Notes: generated by a model not told the origin, from the sequence alone. DNA of 64,000 nucleotides from Cellvibrionaceae bacterium (GCA_024707385.1 JANPZW010000008.1:620001-684000); one strand, 5' to 3'. Positions 19,141 to 28,315 are shown, counted from the first letter of the stretch. Translations and numbers: made by a program.

Positions 19141-19843
19141 ATGGATAACACCAACGACTTTAAACGTAATCCTTTGCCGCTACCTGAAGGGCATAAAAAG
19201 GTGCTTTTACATTCGTGCTGTGCACCGTGCAGCGGTGAAGTGATGGAAGCGATGTTGGCCTCAGGCATCGACTACACGATATTTTTTTATAATCCCAATA
19301 TTCATCCGCGCAAAGAATATGAATTGCGCAAAAATGAAAATATTCGCTTCGCAGAAAAAATACAAGGTGCCATTTATTGATGCCGATTATGATCGCGACA
19401 ATTGGTTTGCTCGTGCAAAAGGCATGGAGAATGAACCGGAGCGCGGCATTCGCTGCACCATGTGTTTTGATATGCGTTTTGAGCGTACCGCGCTTTATGC
19501 ACACGAAAATGGGTTTCCGGTTATCACAAGTTCATTAGGGATTTCTCGCTGGAAAAACATGCAACAAATTAATGATTGCGGACATCGTGCAGCCGCTAAT
19601 TACCCTGAGCTTATGTATTGGGATTTCAACTGGCGTAAAGGCGGTGGCTCTTCGCGCATGATTGAAATCAGCAAGCGTGAAAATTTTTATCAGCAAGAAT
19701 ATTGCGGTTGCGTTTATTCATTACGCGATACTAATGAGCATCGCGTTGCTAATGGTCGTGATCGTATTAAGTTAGGTGTGCTGTATTATGGAGATGAATC
19801 GAATTTGATTGCTGTTGAGTCAAGCGCCTCCAATGAAAATTAA
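19141..19843 (+). CDS. queH: Epoxyqueuosine reductase QueH, one frame break
   Basis: Repairing one base in the A6 run 19355-19360 (five are expected) gives a 233-residue QueH (DUF208). Key features: [16 protein letters not shown] near the start, [30 protein letters not shown], and a C-terminal YCGCVYS. The paired CC, CxxC and CGC cysteines bind the cluster and metal in this non-cobalamin epoxyqueuosine reductase. It catalyses the last step of queuosine synthesis at tRNA position 34. It starts six bases after the metR-like stop, so the two may be co-transcribed, though the functions are unrelated. The A-run break is very likely a sequence error. Confidence 0.87.
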
Positions 19844-19915
19844 ATTACAAGAAGTATTATTATCAGTGTCACTATCTCAATTCTTGTGATATCAGCAGTT
19901 GTCAGATATGTTAGT

Positions 19916-19961
19916 GGAGATGTTTCGCTTATTGTTGGCAGACAGTAAGCGAAACATCTCC
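19916..19961. repeat. Perfect 16-bp inverted repeat (hairpin) after queH
   Basis: GGAGATGTTTCGCTTA at 19916-19931 pairs exactly with 19946-19961 around a 14-base loop. It follows the queH stop by 72 bases. It lacks a T-run on either strand, so it is not a classical intrinsic terminator; it could be an mRNA 3'-end stabiliser or a REP-like element. It also marks the start of the accessory region. Confidence 0.8.
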
Positions 19962-20150
19962 GGCATCAAACGATGTCCCGTAATCTGATCCAGTCCTGTT
20001 TTTTCTGTGTTGTTTCGGGGCATAGTCCGAGGAAAAACTATAGCGCCTTTAAGAAGGGAAGCAGCTCATCGTCAGATCAGTATTTCCCAGGTTTTCCATT
20101 CGGAGGCGTTGTACTTTTCAGGATTCGCTCCGTCATAGCGAGATTAGCTA

Positions 20151-20342
20151 TCGTTGTTGCTGATCGCTGGGTGTGAGTCAAATGCCAGCGATGCTGGAGT
20201 CAGTCAAATCCCTGAAGCTAACAGCGAAAATTGCTTGCCAGAAAAAGTCGCTGAATTACGGACCCAGGATCAGAGAGAGCGAATGTCGTCACTTTGTTTG
20301 CGGGAGAGCAATTTTAACGCGAGTGAGCCCCGTCAATGGTGA
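20151..20342 (+). CDS. TrbK-like entry-exclusion lipoprotein (N-terminus disturbed)
   Basis: About 62 residues: a lipobox (LLLIAGC), then ENCLPEKVAEL, RERMSSLCLRE and a C-terminal Trp (EPRQW). Small lipoproteins of the TrbK family, which block redundant conjugal entry, have this NCxPExIAxI...FAxxCLRRxxF...W layout. The start is uncertain: TTG 20151/20154 gives too short a signal, while another frame just upstream (VIARLAIVVA) looks like the missing hydrophobic part, suggesting one more frame break near 20150. No other conjugation gene is in the window, so it is probably a leftover of an integrated element. It is followed at 29 bp by an HNH-like gene. Confidence 0.5.
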   Translation, partial: SLLLIAGCESNASDAGVSQIPEANSENCLPEKVAELRTQDQRERMSSLCLRESNFNASEPRQW

Positions 20343-20370
20343 GCGTCGGATATAGTTCAGGTAGCAAAAA

Positions 20371-20819
20371 GTGACGCGTGCGCCCACCGATGAAGAGTTT
20401 GCCGCTTATGATGGAATGCATTGCGCAGTGATCTGGAGAGCGCTCCCAACAGATTGGAAATGCCCTGTCTGCGACCGATCAAAACGAGAGATTCTAATTT
20501 GGGGGAAGCGAAAGGGATCGAATGCAGTTGTCTATGGTGAAATAGGATTCAAAGCAGGGATTCATGCCCATCATGATCATGGCGATATTTTCGGGTTCGG
20601 CGAGCGCGGGCGATTTAAGACCACGCATGTCTGCGGTGCTTGCAATAACCTTGATGCTCGGCTAAAAAAGTTGGGGCGACCTGCGACTTCTCATTTTCTC
20701 CAGAGGAACTAAAATTTTGTTTGCTCTCTGTGAAACCAAATCACGGCATAGATGCGAAAGGCATTGACTTTGGAAAAGCGAAAACGATTTATGACTGGGC
20801 AAGGCAGTCCCTATTTTAG
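20371..20819 (+). CDS. HNH-endonuclease-like zinc protein, one frame break
   Basis: Starts with GTG at 20371. The protein has a C-x2-C pair in CPVCDRSKREI, a His/Asp cluster AGIHAHHDHGD, and a second pair in THVCGACNNLDARLKK. This spacing resembles HNH or endonuclease VII-type nucleases in which the cysteines hold a structural zinc. A single-base loss near 20683 stops the first frame at 20712. The other frame continues DFSFSPEELKF...AKTIYDWARQSLF to a stop at 20819, giving about 149 residues in total. The protein probably binds or cuts nucleic acid, but substrate and role are unknown. The TrbK-like neighbour suggests mobile-element cargo. Confidence 0.6.
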
Positions 20820-20875
20820 AACGCGTCGATGAATCGGGCTATCACAAGCAGGGTGGACCCTGTCGCTGACGATCA

Positions 20876-21018
20876 CTAGGCCGCGTGCGTTGACGAGCTC
20901 CGAGGCGGCACATGGCCGATCTCGGGATGTAAGCAGACCTCAAGCGCATCGGCGTAATTTTCGCAGGCTTCGATGTACGCTGCGCCGCCGCGGTGCCGGA
21001 TGGACGCTGCAAAAATCT
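20876..21018 (-). pseudogene. C-terminal fragment of the 23353-23832 gene family
   Basis: The minus-strand translation (EIFAASIRHRGGAAYIEAC...ENYADALEVCLHPEIGHVPPRSSSTHAA) aligns closely with the last 47 residues of the protein at 23353-23832. The homology stops at the 3' end of the TonB receptor gene, so only the tail survives. No start codon or ribosome-binding site belongs to it. Confidence 0.75.
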
Positions 21019-21032
21019 CAAAATATTTTCTT

Positions 21033-23132
21033 CTAAAACTGAATTTTCACACCCACATAAAACGAACGCGGCTCGCCCGACTGGAATATGGCCGGGGTTG
21101 GGATTGAGGGGTCAACCGGTATGAAACGGTCTTTCACACTGAAGACACCAACATATTCCTCATCAGTCAGATTGCGGGCTTCGCCGTAGACTTCCCAATT
21201 ACTGCTGGCAAAGCCAGTGCGGAGGCCCAGCAGGGTGTAGGAGTCGACTTTATGGGTGTTGCTGAAGTCGACGTAACGCTCATCCACCAGATCGAAAGTC
21301 GGCCCGGCAAAAAAGCCACTGGCATTGCGATAAAGAATTTCGCCCTTGATGGCGTAACCGGGTGCCACTGGCAATTGGTTGTCGCCGTATAGGGGGTCGC
21401 TATCAAAAGAAAATTCGTTGATCGTCACATTGACCAACGGTTCCAAACGATGCGCATTGCTGGTGCCCAGTGCTAAGCTGGCGCCTACCAATACCTCTAC
21501 ACCGGCGTGAATAGTGTCGTCCACATTGCTGGAAAGGCTGGTGCCGGGTGCGCCTGGATTGTCGACTGAAAGAATTTCTTCTTGTAGCTGCGCGTAGTAA
21601 ACGGCCAGTTCCCAGTACCAATGATTGTTCACACTCAGCGATTGATTGCCACGAGTGCCCACCTCAAACACAGTGCCATGCATGGCATCGAGGGGCTTGG
21701 TGTCGAGTCCCTGGACGACGTCATCTTCCAATTCATAATTCGTAGGCGCTTCATAAAGACGACTGAGATTGGTAAACAGCTCAATGTCTTTTGTCAGCTG
21801 ATAAATAACGCCAATTCTGGGATTGACGCTGTCGTAATCGCCTTTCGGATTGTAGAGCTCGTTGGTCGTAGTGTTGATATTTCGCACCTCCCGGCTGGCG
21901 GAAACGGCTTGTATTCCGTAAATCAGATTCCAGCGCGCGGCTATCTGCCAACGGTCCACCAGAAAGATTTCCAGACTGTCAGCTTCGTTATCCACCAGTG
22001 TCATTAGATCTGTGCGGATGCCAGCCTGGTGACTATAGTTGCCACCTTCAACACTGGTCTCGCCGTAATTGAGTCCGGCCAGCAGATTATGATTTCCCAG
22101 GTTCAATTTGTAACGCAGTGAAGTACCGAAATTGTTTTGGTCGGTGTCGATCAGCAGACTGAAAAATGGGCTGTAGACAATAGGGTGATAGAGCGCTTGT
22201 TCCTCATAGGAAAAACCCACGGTCAGGCTGCTGTCAGTACTTATGTCCCAAACGGTTTTATTCGCGACGCGCCAGGTTTCGACGTTGTATTGGTAGTTGC
22301 CCGTAACTGCGGCAGCCTGTGCCTGGTGAGGATCGTCCGCAAATTCTTCCTCGGTCAGCGCACCTGGTAATTCCTGATCGTTGGCGAGGTAGGTGGCGTA
22401 AAACCGTGTGCGCACCGCGTCGCTGAATTGCCAGCCGGCATTGATGTAGATGCCCGCGCGCTCCTGAGCGTGCTGTGCGTCGCGGAAGCCATCCCATTGC
22501 CGGGCTTCCAGTGTGATCAGCCCGTCAAACTCTCCTGCTACTACACCGCCAGTGATCCGGCCTTGTATTTGGCCATGGCTGCCACCGTTGAGAAATACCT
22601 CGGGCTCTGTGTCGTGTGCAGTGGGGCTGATGAAATCTATAGCACCACCCAGAGTGCTGGCCCCGTAAGTAAGAGCGTTGGCGCCACGGGCCACTATGGC
22701 GTAACGGGTACTCAGAGGGTCCACTGCGCGGTTGTGATTATTACCGTCAGCGGCAGTTACCGGTAGACCGTCCTGCAGCAGTTTGATGCCGTTGCCATCG
22801 TAATTGGTAGCGTCCAGATTGGAGCCGCGACTGGAGAAAAATGCGGAATCTCCGGTGGAGCCGCTCGCAACCCACACACCGGGCACGTATCGCAACATAT
22901 CGGCAAGGCTGGACATATTGCGCTGGCGGAGGCTCTCCTGATCAAGAAGCGTCACCCCGCCAGGGGTGAATGACTGCTCTTTTTCCAGTTCCAGCTTATT
23001 TTTCTCGCCTTCGACATAAACGGTTTCAAGTATTGGAGGATTTTCAGCGGCATTCGCCAAAACATTAATCTGAAAAGCAACGGCAAAAAAGAGTGTGATC
23101 CGGGATAATTTATAATGCGGGAACAAAGACAT
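21033..23132 (-). CDS. TonB-dependent outer-membrane receptor
   Basis: An intact receptor of about 699 residues when started at the ATG 23132 (MSLFPHYKLSRITLFFAVAF), which gives a normal signal peptide; the open frame extends to 23198. After the signal come a TonB box (LETVYVEG), a plug domain (TPGGVTLLDQESLRQRNMSSLADMLR; ANALTYGASTLGGAIDF) and a 22-strand barrel ending in the terminal Phe (YVGVKIQF). It imports a metal chelate or other scarce nutrient with TonB energy. The plug resembles siderophore receptors, but the substrate cannot be read. There is no Fur-like box in the 150 bp upstream. It is flanked by copies of an unknown gene family. Confidence 0.9.
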   Translation of the reverse strand: MSLFPHYKLSRITLFFAVAFQINVLANAAENPPILETVYVEGEKNKLELEKEQSFTPGGVTLLDQESLRQRNMSSLADMLRYVPGVWVASGSTGDSAFFSSRGSNLDATNYDGNGIKLLQDGLPVTAADGNNHNRAVDPLSTRYAIVARGANALTYGASTLGGAIDFISPTAHDTEPEVFLNGGSHGQIQGRITGGVVAGEFDGLITLEARQWDGFRDAQHAQERAGIYINAGWQFSDAVRTRFYATYLANDQELPGALTEEEFADDPHQAQAAAVTGNYQYNVETWRVANKTVWDISTDSSLTVGFSYEEQALYHPIVYSPFFSLLIDTDQNNFGTSLRYKLNLGNHNLLAGLNYGETSVEGGNYSHQAGIRTDLMTLVDNEADSLEIFLVDRWQIAARWNLIYGIQAVSASREVRNINTTTNELYNPKGDYDSVNPRIGVIYQLTKDIELFTNLSRLYEAPTNYELEDDVVQGLDTKPLDAMHGTVFEVGTRGNQSLSVNNHWYWELAVYYAQLQEEILSVDNPGAPGTSLSSNVDDTIHAGVEVLVGASLALGTSNAHRLEPLVNVTINEFSFDSDPLYGDNQLPVAPGYAIKGEILYRNASGFFAGPTFDLVDERYVDFSNTHKVDSYTLLGLRTGFASSNWEVYGEARNLTDEEYVGVFSVKDRFIPVDPSIPTPAIFQSGEPRSFYVGVKIQF

Positions 23133-23352
23133 ATTTGTACCAGGGATTTGCGATTTATTTCTTTGTGGCGAAGCATGCGGAAGGTAGCACGGATCCAAAG
23201 GTGTAAAAATGTGGCAAATTGTCGCATGTCACCATTCGCAGCCTAAACATTGCTAAATGTGCGCTACTGCGTCGGCACGCTTCTACGTGCGAAAGCCTTC
23301 ACAAAGCATTTTCCGCTATCACGAGTCGAATAGTGCGTTGTTTCGGGAGTCT

Positions 23353-23832
23353 TTAGGCCGCTATTGTTGACGTGCTTCGAGGGGGCATATATCCGATGCC
23401 TGGATGCAAACAGATCTCCTGTGTATCCGCGAAATTCTCACAGGCCTCGATGTAGGCCGTGCCACCGTGATGTCGTATGGTTGATGCGAATTTCTCGAAT
23501 TCGTCTTTTAAAATCACAGTTTCAACTTCTTTCTGAGACCGCCAATAATCGGGCGGCAGATCGGTTTCAATCTCGCACCAGAAAACCCGAAAGCTGGTCG
23601 TCCGCTCGACAGTACATTTGCCATTTTGCATTTGTAGTACGTTGCCCTCGCGTGTATCCGGTAGCTTTCCTGTAGATGCGAGATGGAGCACGATATTTTT
23701 CAGCGCCGGGAAACGGCGGGTAATGTTAGAGTCAATCAGTTGTCCGCGAGAGTGCGCGTTAGGTCCGCGAGCTTCTATTCCAGCTTTGGCATGGTGTTCG
23801 CTGATAAGCCGTAATGCAATAAATAGCCTCAT
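23353..23832 (-). CDS. Hypothetical protein, intact member of a locally repeated family
   Basis: A 159-residue protein (MRLFIALRLISEHHAKAGIEARG...) with no signal peptide or membrane segment. A C-terminal segment (IRHHGGTAYIEACENFADTQ, then a CLHPGIGYMPPRS end) is shared with the fragment at 20876-21018, and the N-terminal 20 residues are shared with the fragment at 27389-27490. I do not recognise the family. The three copies lie on the same strand around the second TonB receptor and the IS-interrupted gene. This points to local duplication, or to repeated insertion of a mobile cargo gene. Confidence 0.7.
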   Translation of the reverse strand: MRLFIALRLISEHHAKAGIEARGPNAHSRGQLIDSNITRRFPALKNIVLHLASTGKLPDTREGNVLQMQNGKCTVERTTSFRVFWCEIETDLPPDYWRSQKEVETVILKDEFEKFASTIRHHGGTAYIEACENFADTQEICLHPGIGYMPPRSTSTIAA

Positions 23833-23897
23833 ATTTTGATGTTGCCCATCCGTAAATAATCAAGGATAAATTGATTCTAATTGGCGTGGCGACGTTT

Positions 23898-24110
23898 TCA
23901 GATCTTTGCGTCGCCGGAAATTACAGTAATGCGAGTTTTTTCACTTACGCTGAAGCTACATTTGTAGCGTTGTTTGACGCTTGAGCTGGCGAGGCAGTTG
24001 TCCAGATCCTCTTCAATATCTATGACGACTGGGAGAACCTGGTGTTTCAGCAGGTTGACATTGATGTTTCCACGGTCTGGGCTGACCCAGAAAAACAATC
24101 TTTGATCCAC
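23898..24110 (-). CDS. Short hypothetical protein, doubtful
   Basis: A 70-residue frame on the minus strand (LFFWVSPDRGNINVNLLKHQ...). On the opposite strand there is nothing better, and the frame can be extended upstream to about 24180 without a stop. A small hairpin (GGCGACG/CGTCGCC) at 23888-23915 overlaps its end. No domain is recognised. It may be a gene remnant. Confidence 0.3.
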   Translation of the reverse strand: MDQRLFFWVSPDRGNINVNLLKHQVLPVVIDIEEDLDNCLASSSVKQRYKCSFSVSEKTRITVISGDAKI

Positions 24111-24440
24111 ATTCGGTCTGAAAGGTCGCCCAACGGATACCGTCCTCAGGGGTCTGCCCGCTTGAGAATAGCTTTATAAGCACAGTTTGAACATGTCACT
24201 ATCCGCATACGTGTCCGTTCAGGATCTGATTATAATGGAATCCTGAGCTTCGCAGGCCAACTCATCTTGAGCCCGAGGTATCTCAGGCACCTTTCCGGTA
24301 TCTCTCAAATGCATTACCATTATGCAATGCATATCAACGCCATCAGCACCGCCCGCGCGAACGCTTACTCAAAATAACAGTTATATGATTAGTGCGCGGA
24401 TGGTAGTCGCCAAAGGACTTAATGACAGGGGAGGCCATTC
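24111..24440. other. Intergenic stretch, nothing recognisable
   Basis: About 330 bp without a supported gene. It holds a weak 7-bp inverted repeat (24219-24225 with 24240-24246) and presumably the promoter of the gene at 24441. Confidence 0.4.
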
Positions 24441-25517
24441 ATGGCAAGAGTACGGGAGTTCAAACTTCAGGACAACGGGTCTTATCAGCTAACCAAGATA
24501 TGTGAGGCCCGCTCCGAATATCCAGCACCGAAGAATATCACGTATTTCCTATCAAGCTATCTGCCGTTTGATGACCGCAATCAGCAAAAGCTTAATGTTT
24601 CCAATATGCTTGGAATGAAAATTCCCGATTTTGTACTCAAAAGCGGCCAAGTCTACGACGCGTATGATGGCAAGCGAATTATCTATGAAGTCGGCTGCAA
24701 CACCATAATTTATACGTTAGTAAATCCCAAAGGCGCATCGAACTACGAATTTTATTTGCAATCGATAAACGGCTTTGTATTTGATTCAACCAATCGAAGT
24801 GTGGCAGCAAAAGTTGTTAAGACGACCGCTCCCTTGAAAACGATCGTGAAATATGAAATGTACTTCCTACTTGGATTGATGTCGGCGGCAAGCTTGCCCG
24901 CGCTGATCCTGGTGACGGGCACAGACATAACTGTTTCAGGGATACTCGCCAAGAAAAAGTTCGAAGCAGGAAAGAAACTCAGCGCAACGTTCTATGCAGA
25001 GAGAGAAAATATTGCTGAATATGCGCCAGTGCTGCATTCGAAGATTGAGCAATTTTTAGTCGCTGGAGCGAAGGTAAAGTGGAGTGGATTCGGCAAGAAA
25101 CTTCCGGAAATAATCGTTAATGATGAAAAGACTCAGGCTCAACTGGCCGGCGTGTTGGTCGGCAAAGCCGAGTTGTCTCCACACCCATTTACCGTATGGA
25201 CAGCAGTGCTAACGATTTTATCGACAGCGGCGATAAAATCCGTAACCAAGTCACCAGATGCATACGCAAAAGCCCTCGATTCGAAATACCGACCCATTCT
25301 TGAGGACATTCAATCTGTAGACTTTAATAATCCTGCCGCAGTTGCCGTCGCTGCACAAAAATTCCGGTATCTTTTAGAGGAATCTGGTGTAAAAGTCACC
25401 GATGCCGAAGCTGCTCAGATGTTGAGAGAGATTTATACAAATCGAGACAAACTGGAAACCTCACTTCGCAATGTATCTCAAGCCCTTTATGAATTTAAGC
25501 TCGTTTTTGATGAATAG
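24441..25517 (+). CDS. Hypothetical protein with central membrane segment
   Basis: A 358-residue protein with a polar N-terminal region (MARVREFKLQDNGSYQLTKI) and one hydrophobic helix near residues 137-160 (YFLLGLMSAASLPALILVTG). A Lys- and Ala-rich region follows, then a helical C-terminal half (DAEAAQMLREIYTNRDKLETSL). I do not recognise the family. The ATG at 24441 is preceded by AGGGGAGG, a strong ribosome-binding site. It overlaps the next gene by a few bases (ATGAATAG), so the two form an operon. The downstream lipoprotein with an ExbD-like domain suggests an envelope role, but that is weak inference. Confidence 0.65.
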   Translation: MARVREFKLQDNGSYQLTKICEARSEYPAPKNITYFLSSYLPFDDRNQQKLNVSNMLGMKIPDFVLKSGQVYDAYDGKRIIYEVGCNTIIYTLVNPKGASNYEFYLQSINGFVFDSTNRSVAAKVVKTTAPLKTIVKYEMYFLLGLMSAASLPALILVTGTDITVSGILAKKKFEAGKKLSATFYAERENIAEYAPVLHSKIEQFLVAGAKVKWSGFGKKLPEIIVNDEKTQAQLAGVLVGKAELSPHPFTVWTAVLTILSTAAIKSVTKSPDAYAKALDSKYRPILEDIQSVDFNNPAAVAVAAQKFRYLLEESGVKVTDAEAAQMLREIYTNRDKLETSLRNVSQALYEFKLVFDE

Positions 25518-26009
25518 AAAATACACAAGCAGGTATGTGCAAGCCATCTGTATCAACCTAATGGTGGCGCTCTCTTTTGGTTGTTCTGATCGTAGGAACG
25601 AACTTCAATCCTATCTTGATGATGCTGGGGCGTTCTGCTCTGTTCACGAGTCAAATAAATGGGCGGACGTGTCCCGGGAAATGTCTATTGAAGCCTTTAA
25701 TGAATTGGTAATGGAACGCCAACTGGAATCAGTGAAAACCCAGAGATTTAAGGATTTGGTCAAGCAGCTTGGCGAAGTACGATTTTACCGAGAGCTCTAT
25801 CCGACGGCCAAAAGAGAGATTGAAGCAATTACAGGCACTGAATGGAATTGCCCGCCTTACGAAGCTTTCACATCGCTCACATTGCAACGTGAACCTTCGG
25901 AATCACTTATATCCTCCGATGCCCACCCTGACATTCAGGTCACTTTGAACCTACCCCAGATTGACGCACACTCCTAAACGAGGACAATGGTCCCAAGAGG
26001 AGAGCGAGC

Positions 26010-26315
26010 ATGCCAACGAAGAAACGAAAGACCTTTAGCCCTGAATTCAAGCGCGATGCAGTGCACTTATTGAACCGTGGCGACAAAGAGATAGCTCAAC
26101 TGGCGCGGGAGCTAGGTGTTCGAAGGAACCAGCTTTACAAGTGGAAAGCTGAATGTGATAGCCGCGGTGATTCTGCTTTTCCTGGTTCGGGCAAGAAGCC
26201 GAAACACGTAGGCAATGACGACGCGGCCGCCCTCAAAGCCGAGGTCAAGCGGCTGCGAGAAGAAAATGAAATTTTAAAAAAAGCGGCCATCTTCTTCGCG
26301 CGCGAATCCAGTTGA
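26010..26315 (+). CDS. IS3-family OrfA (helix-turn-helix)
   Basis: A 101-residue transposase subunit with an N-terminal helix-turn-helix (FSPEFKRDAVHLL...IAQLARELGVRRNQLYKWK) and a C-terminal leucine-zipper-like coiled coil (ALKAEVKRLREENEILKKA). It binds the IS ends. It overlaps orfB by four bases. The A7G run at 26276-26283 near its end is a typical site for -1 ribosomal frameshifting to make the OrfAB transposase. GAGAGCGAG upstream of the ATG supplies a ribosome-binding site. Confidence 0.92.
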   Translation: MPTKKRKTFSPEFKRDAVHLLNRGDKEIAQLARELGVRRNQLYKWKAECDSRGDSAFPGSGKKPKHVGNDDAAALKAEVKRLREENEILKKAAIFFARESS

Positions 26316-27176
26316 GGTACGCATTTATCGCGGAGGAATTGGGCTGCTATTCCGTATCAAGGCTATGTAGTGTCATGCAGGTTTCGCGGAGAGGATTTTA
26401 CGACTGGATGGGTAGATCTGAATCGGAGCGAGCCTCGAGTAACCGCGTGCTGCTGACAAGGATTTGGGAACTATTTATCCAATACCGAGAAGTGTACGGC
26501 GCACCAAGGATACATAAGGCTTTATTGGCAGAGGGCTATGACTGCGGTTTGAATCGAGTGGCGAGACTGATGCGCGAAAACAATATTGTCCCGAAGACGA
26601 TACGTAAGTTCCGCACCACCACCGATTCACGCAGGAGTCGCGCAGCGGCGGATAATATTCTGGCGAGGGATTTTGAGGCTGATAGACCAAACGAAAAATG
26701 GGTGGCGGATGTTACCTTCATACCAACTCGAGAAGGTTGGTTATTTTTGGCAACGGTGCTGGATTTGTTTTCCAGAAAAATTGTTGGCTGGTCGATGGGA
26801 AGCCGGCTGACCAGCGGTCTCGCCCAGACAGCGCTTCAGAACGCGATTGATGCGAGATCACCAGAGCCAGGACTGATAGTACATTCGGATCGCGGCAAGG
26901 AATATTACGCTGGTGAATACCAGCAGTTATTAAAGCGTCATGGACTGATATGCAGCATGAGCGCACGAGGTGACTGTTACGACAACGCTGTGATGGAGAG
27001 CTTTTTTCACAGCTTGAAGGTCGAAGAAGGTCCATCATCAAGACTTCAGGACACGAGCTGAGGCAAGAGCAGCTTTATTCGACTACATTGAGATTTTTTA
27101 CAATCGGCAACGGCTTCATTCATCAATTGGCTATCAATCGCCTGTTGAGTTCGAGAATGAGTTGTTGCTTAATTAA
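26312..27176 (+). CDS. IS3-family OrfB (DDE integrase core), one frame break
   Basis: The catalytic half of the transposase. HTH_21-like region (VYGAPRIHKALLAEGYDCGLNRVARLMREN) followed by the rve integrase core: WVADVTFIPT (first Asp), IVHSDRGKEYYAGEY (second Asp), MSARGDCYDNAVMESFF with the Glu. An extra G near 27033 ends the frame at 27061. One base less gives VHHQDF, RTRAEARAALFDYIEIFYN and HSSIGYQSPVEFEN to a stop at 27176, the normal family ending. The break is in a GG pair and may be a sequence error. If real, the element would be immobile. Confidence 0.9.
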
Positions 27177-27388
27177 AGTGTGCGTGATTTTGGGGTAAGA
27201 CCACTTCTTCTGGTGATTTCTTCTTGGATCACCAGCCTTTGGATCTTCAGTCTGATCAACTGAGAGCATTCATTGCCGAAAGAGGGTCGGAGAGTTCTTT
27301 AATCATCAAGTTGGAGAAAGGTGTAGGAGATGAGACACTTGAGCCACTGTTTCGGGCACTGTCGGATCTGAAGGTAAGCCAGGTTTCG

Positions 27389-27490
27389 GTGATCAGTGAT
27401 TAGCCGCGCTTTCTGTCCGCCTGTACCGCGAGCCACTCCAGCTTTGGCGTGGTGCTCACTGAGCAACCGCAATGCGAAGAAAAATCTCAT
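27389..27490 (-). pseudogene. N-terminal fragment of the 23353-23832 gene family
   Basis: The first 34 codons (MRFFFALRLLSEHHAKAG...) match the N-terminus of the protein at 23353-23832. The similarity is then lost, and the 3' end of this fragment overlaps the end of the ExbD-like gene. Together with the tail fragment at 20876-21018 this makes three family traces in 7 kb. Confidence 0.65.
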
Positions 27491-27558
27491 AATGGGCTCG
27501 TGCTCATCGGTAAAAAGTCAGATATAACTGACTGTGGGCAGGTATTAAGTCTTCTCAA

Positions 27559-28315
27559 ATGACGCCAGTCATTTCTGATTTGAAGTGGTTAACGTTACTG
27601 CGAGGACAGCAGCAATTTCTGGTGTCTGAGATGGCAAAAGATCCCAAGGTGGCCGCCCGTGCAGCCGGCACCATCCAGCTCAACTTGGCAAGCAATGGAT
27701 CAGAAAGGGTCGAAGACCGCCGAGCCTGAAGTCCGGGCCGGCATTGGCGCGACCAACGATGAGGCCGCATCTAATGAAGGCGGCCATCAAAGCCACTCTG
27801 CAGGCACGCAAAATCAAGGTGAAGCAGCAAGCGGCAACTTAGGGTTGCCCCCGCATGTAGAAGGTGAACCAGTACCCCCGAAACTGGATAAAAGAGTGGA
27901 TTCGAAGATACGTCAATCTCAAGAGGTGGTGAATCGGCTCAACCAACTAGGGTCTGTCAAATTGACTCAGCTCTACAGTTCTCTGTGTCGCATATCCCTA
28001 ATTGAACATCCAGCGCTAGCTCAGATAGGTGCATGGGCATTCTTTGAGACATTATCTCGCCTTATTTTTGCAAATGCACAAGCCAGTTTTGTCGCAAATT
28101 TTAGGTCTGAAATGAATCAGGTCTGGTATAAAGAAGATCCGAAAAAGAAGAAGCAATCGATTGCGCATGCATTAGAGCATATTTCTAATGAGGGCAATTG
28201 TGACAAACACTGCGCGACCTATGTCACGGTGGATGCTCGCCAACTCGCTGTTAGGTTTGACCTATTGGAAGATCTCCTCATCTTCGCCTTAGATAGGGCG
28301 ATCCAGATGAAATAG
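27559..28315 (+). CDS. Hypothetical protein with disturbed 5' half
   Basis: The 3' half is clearly protein-like (about residues 90-218 in the frame to 28315): GLPPHVEGEPVPPKLDKRVDSKI..., HPALAQIGAWAFFETLSRLI, HALEHISNEG, LLEDLLIFALDRAIQMK, mostly helical. Upstream, a different frame starting at ATG 27559 (MTPVISDLKWLTLLRGQQQF...) also looks coding and stops at 27729. A third frame looks coding between them, so one or more frame breaks lie around 27690-27840. I do not recognise the family. The helical, His/Glu-containing C-terminal domain might be an antiviral or HEPN-type fold, but this is speculative. Confidence 0.45.

Larger units (their letters stand above)
25946..27203 (+). mobile_element. 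Complete IS3-family insertion sequence, 1258 bp
   Basis: Bounded by 27-bp imperfect inverted repeats, each starting TG and sharing TACCCCA and ACGCACACT: left 25946-25972, right 27177-27203. A 3-bp target duplication CTT lies at 25943-25945 and 27204-27206. It carries overlapping orfA and orfB in the -1 relation typical of the family, with an A7G slippery run at 26276-26283. Removing the element restores the reading frame of the host gene. Only orfB shows a frame break near its end. Confidence 0.93.
25510..27403 (+). pseudogene. Lipoprotein-like gene with ExbD-like C-terminus, interrupted by an IS3-family element
   Basis: The gene starts at ATG 25510 (MNRKYTSRYVQAICINL), overlapping the upstream stop. 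The N-terminus has a hydrophobic segment ending at a Cys (SFGC) and may be a lipoprotein signal. The frame enters the IS at 25946. If the IS (25946-27203) and one copy of the CTT duplication are removed, the frame continues exactly: IQV-TSSGDFFLDHQPLDLQ, then DQLRAFIAERG...LIIKLEKGVGDETLEPLFRAL, ending at TAG 27401-27403. The distal part resembles the periplasmic domain of ExbD/TolR proteins. The intact product would have about 210 residues. As it stands the gene is split, and the upstream part ends in a short IS-encoded tail at 25977. Confidence 0.82.

Noticed and set aside
19916..24000. Integron cassette array for the small hypothetical genes
   Set aside because: I found no integrase gene and no attC core sites; the 16-bp inverted repeat lacks attC architecture.
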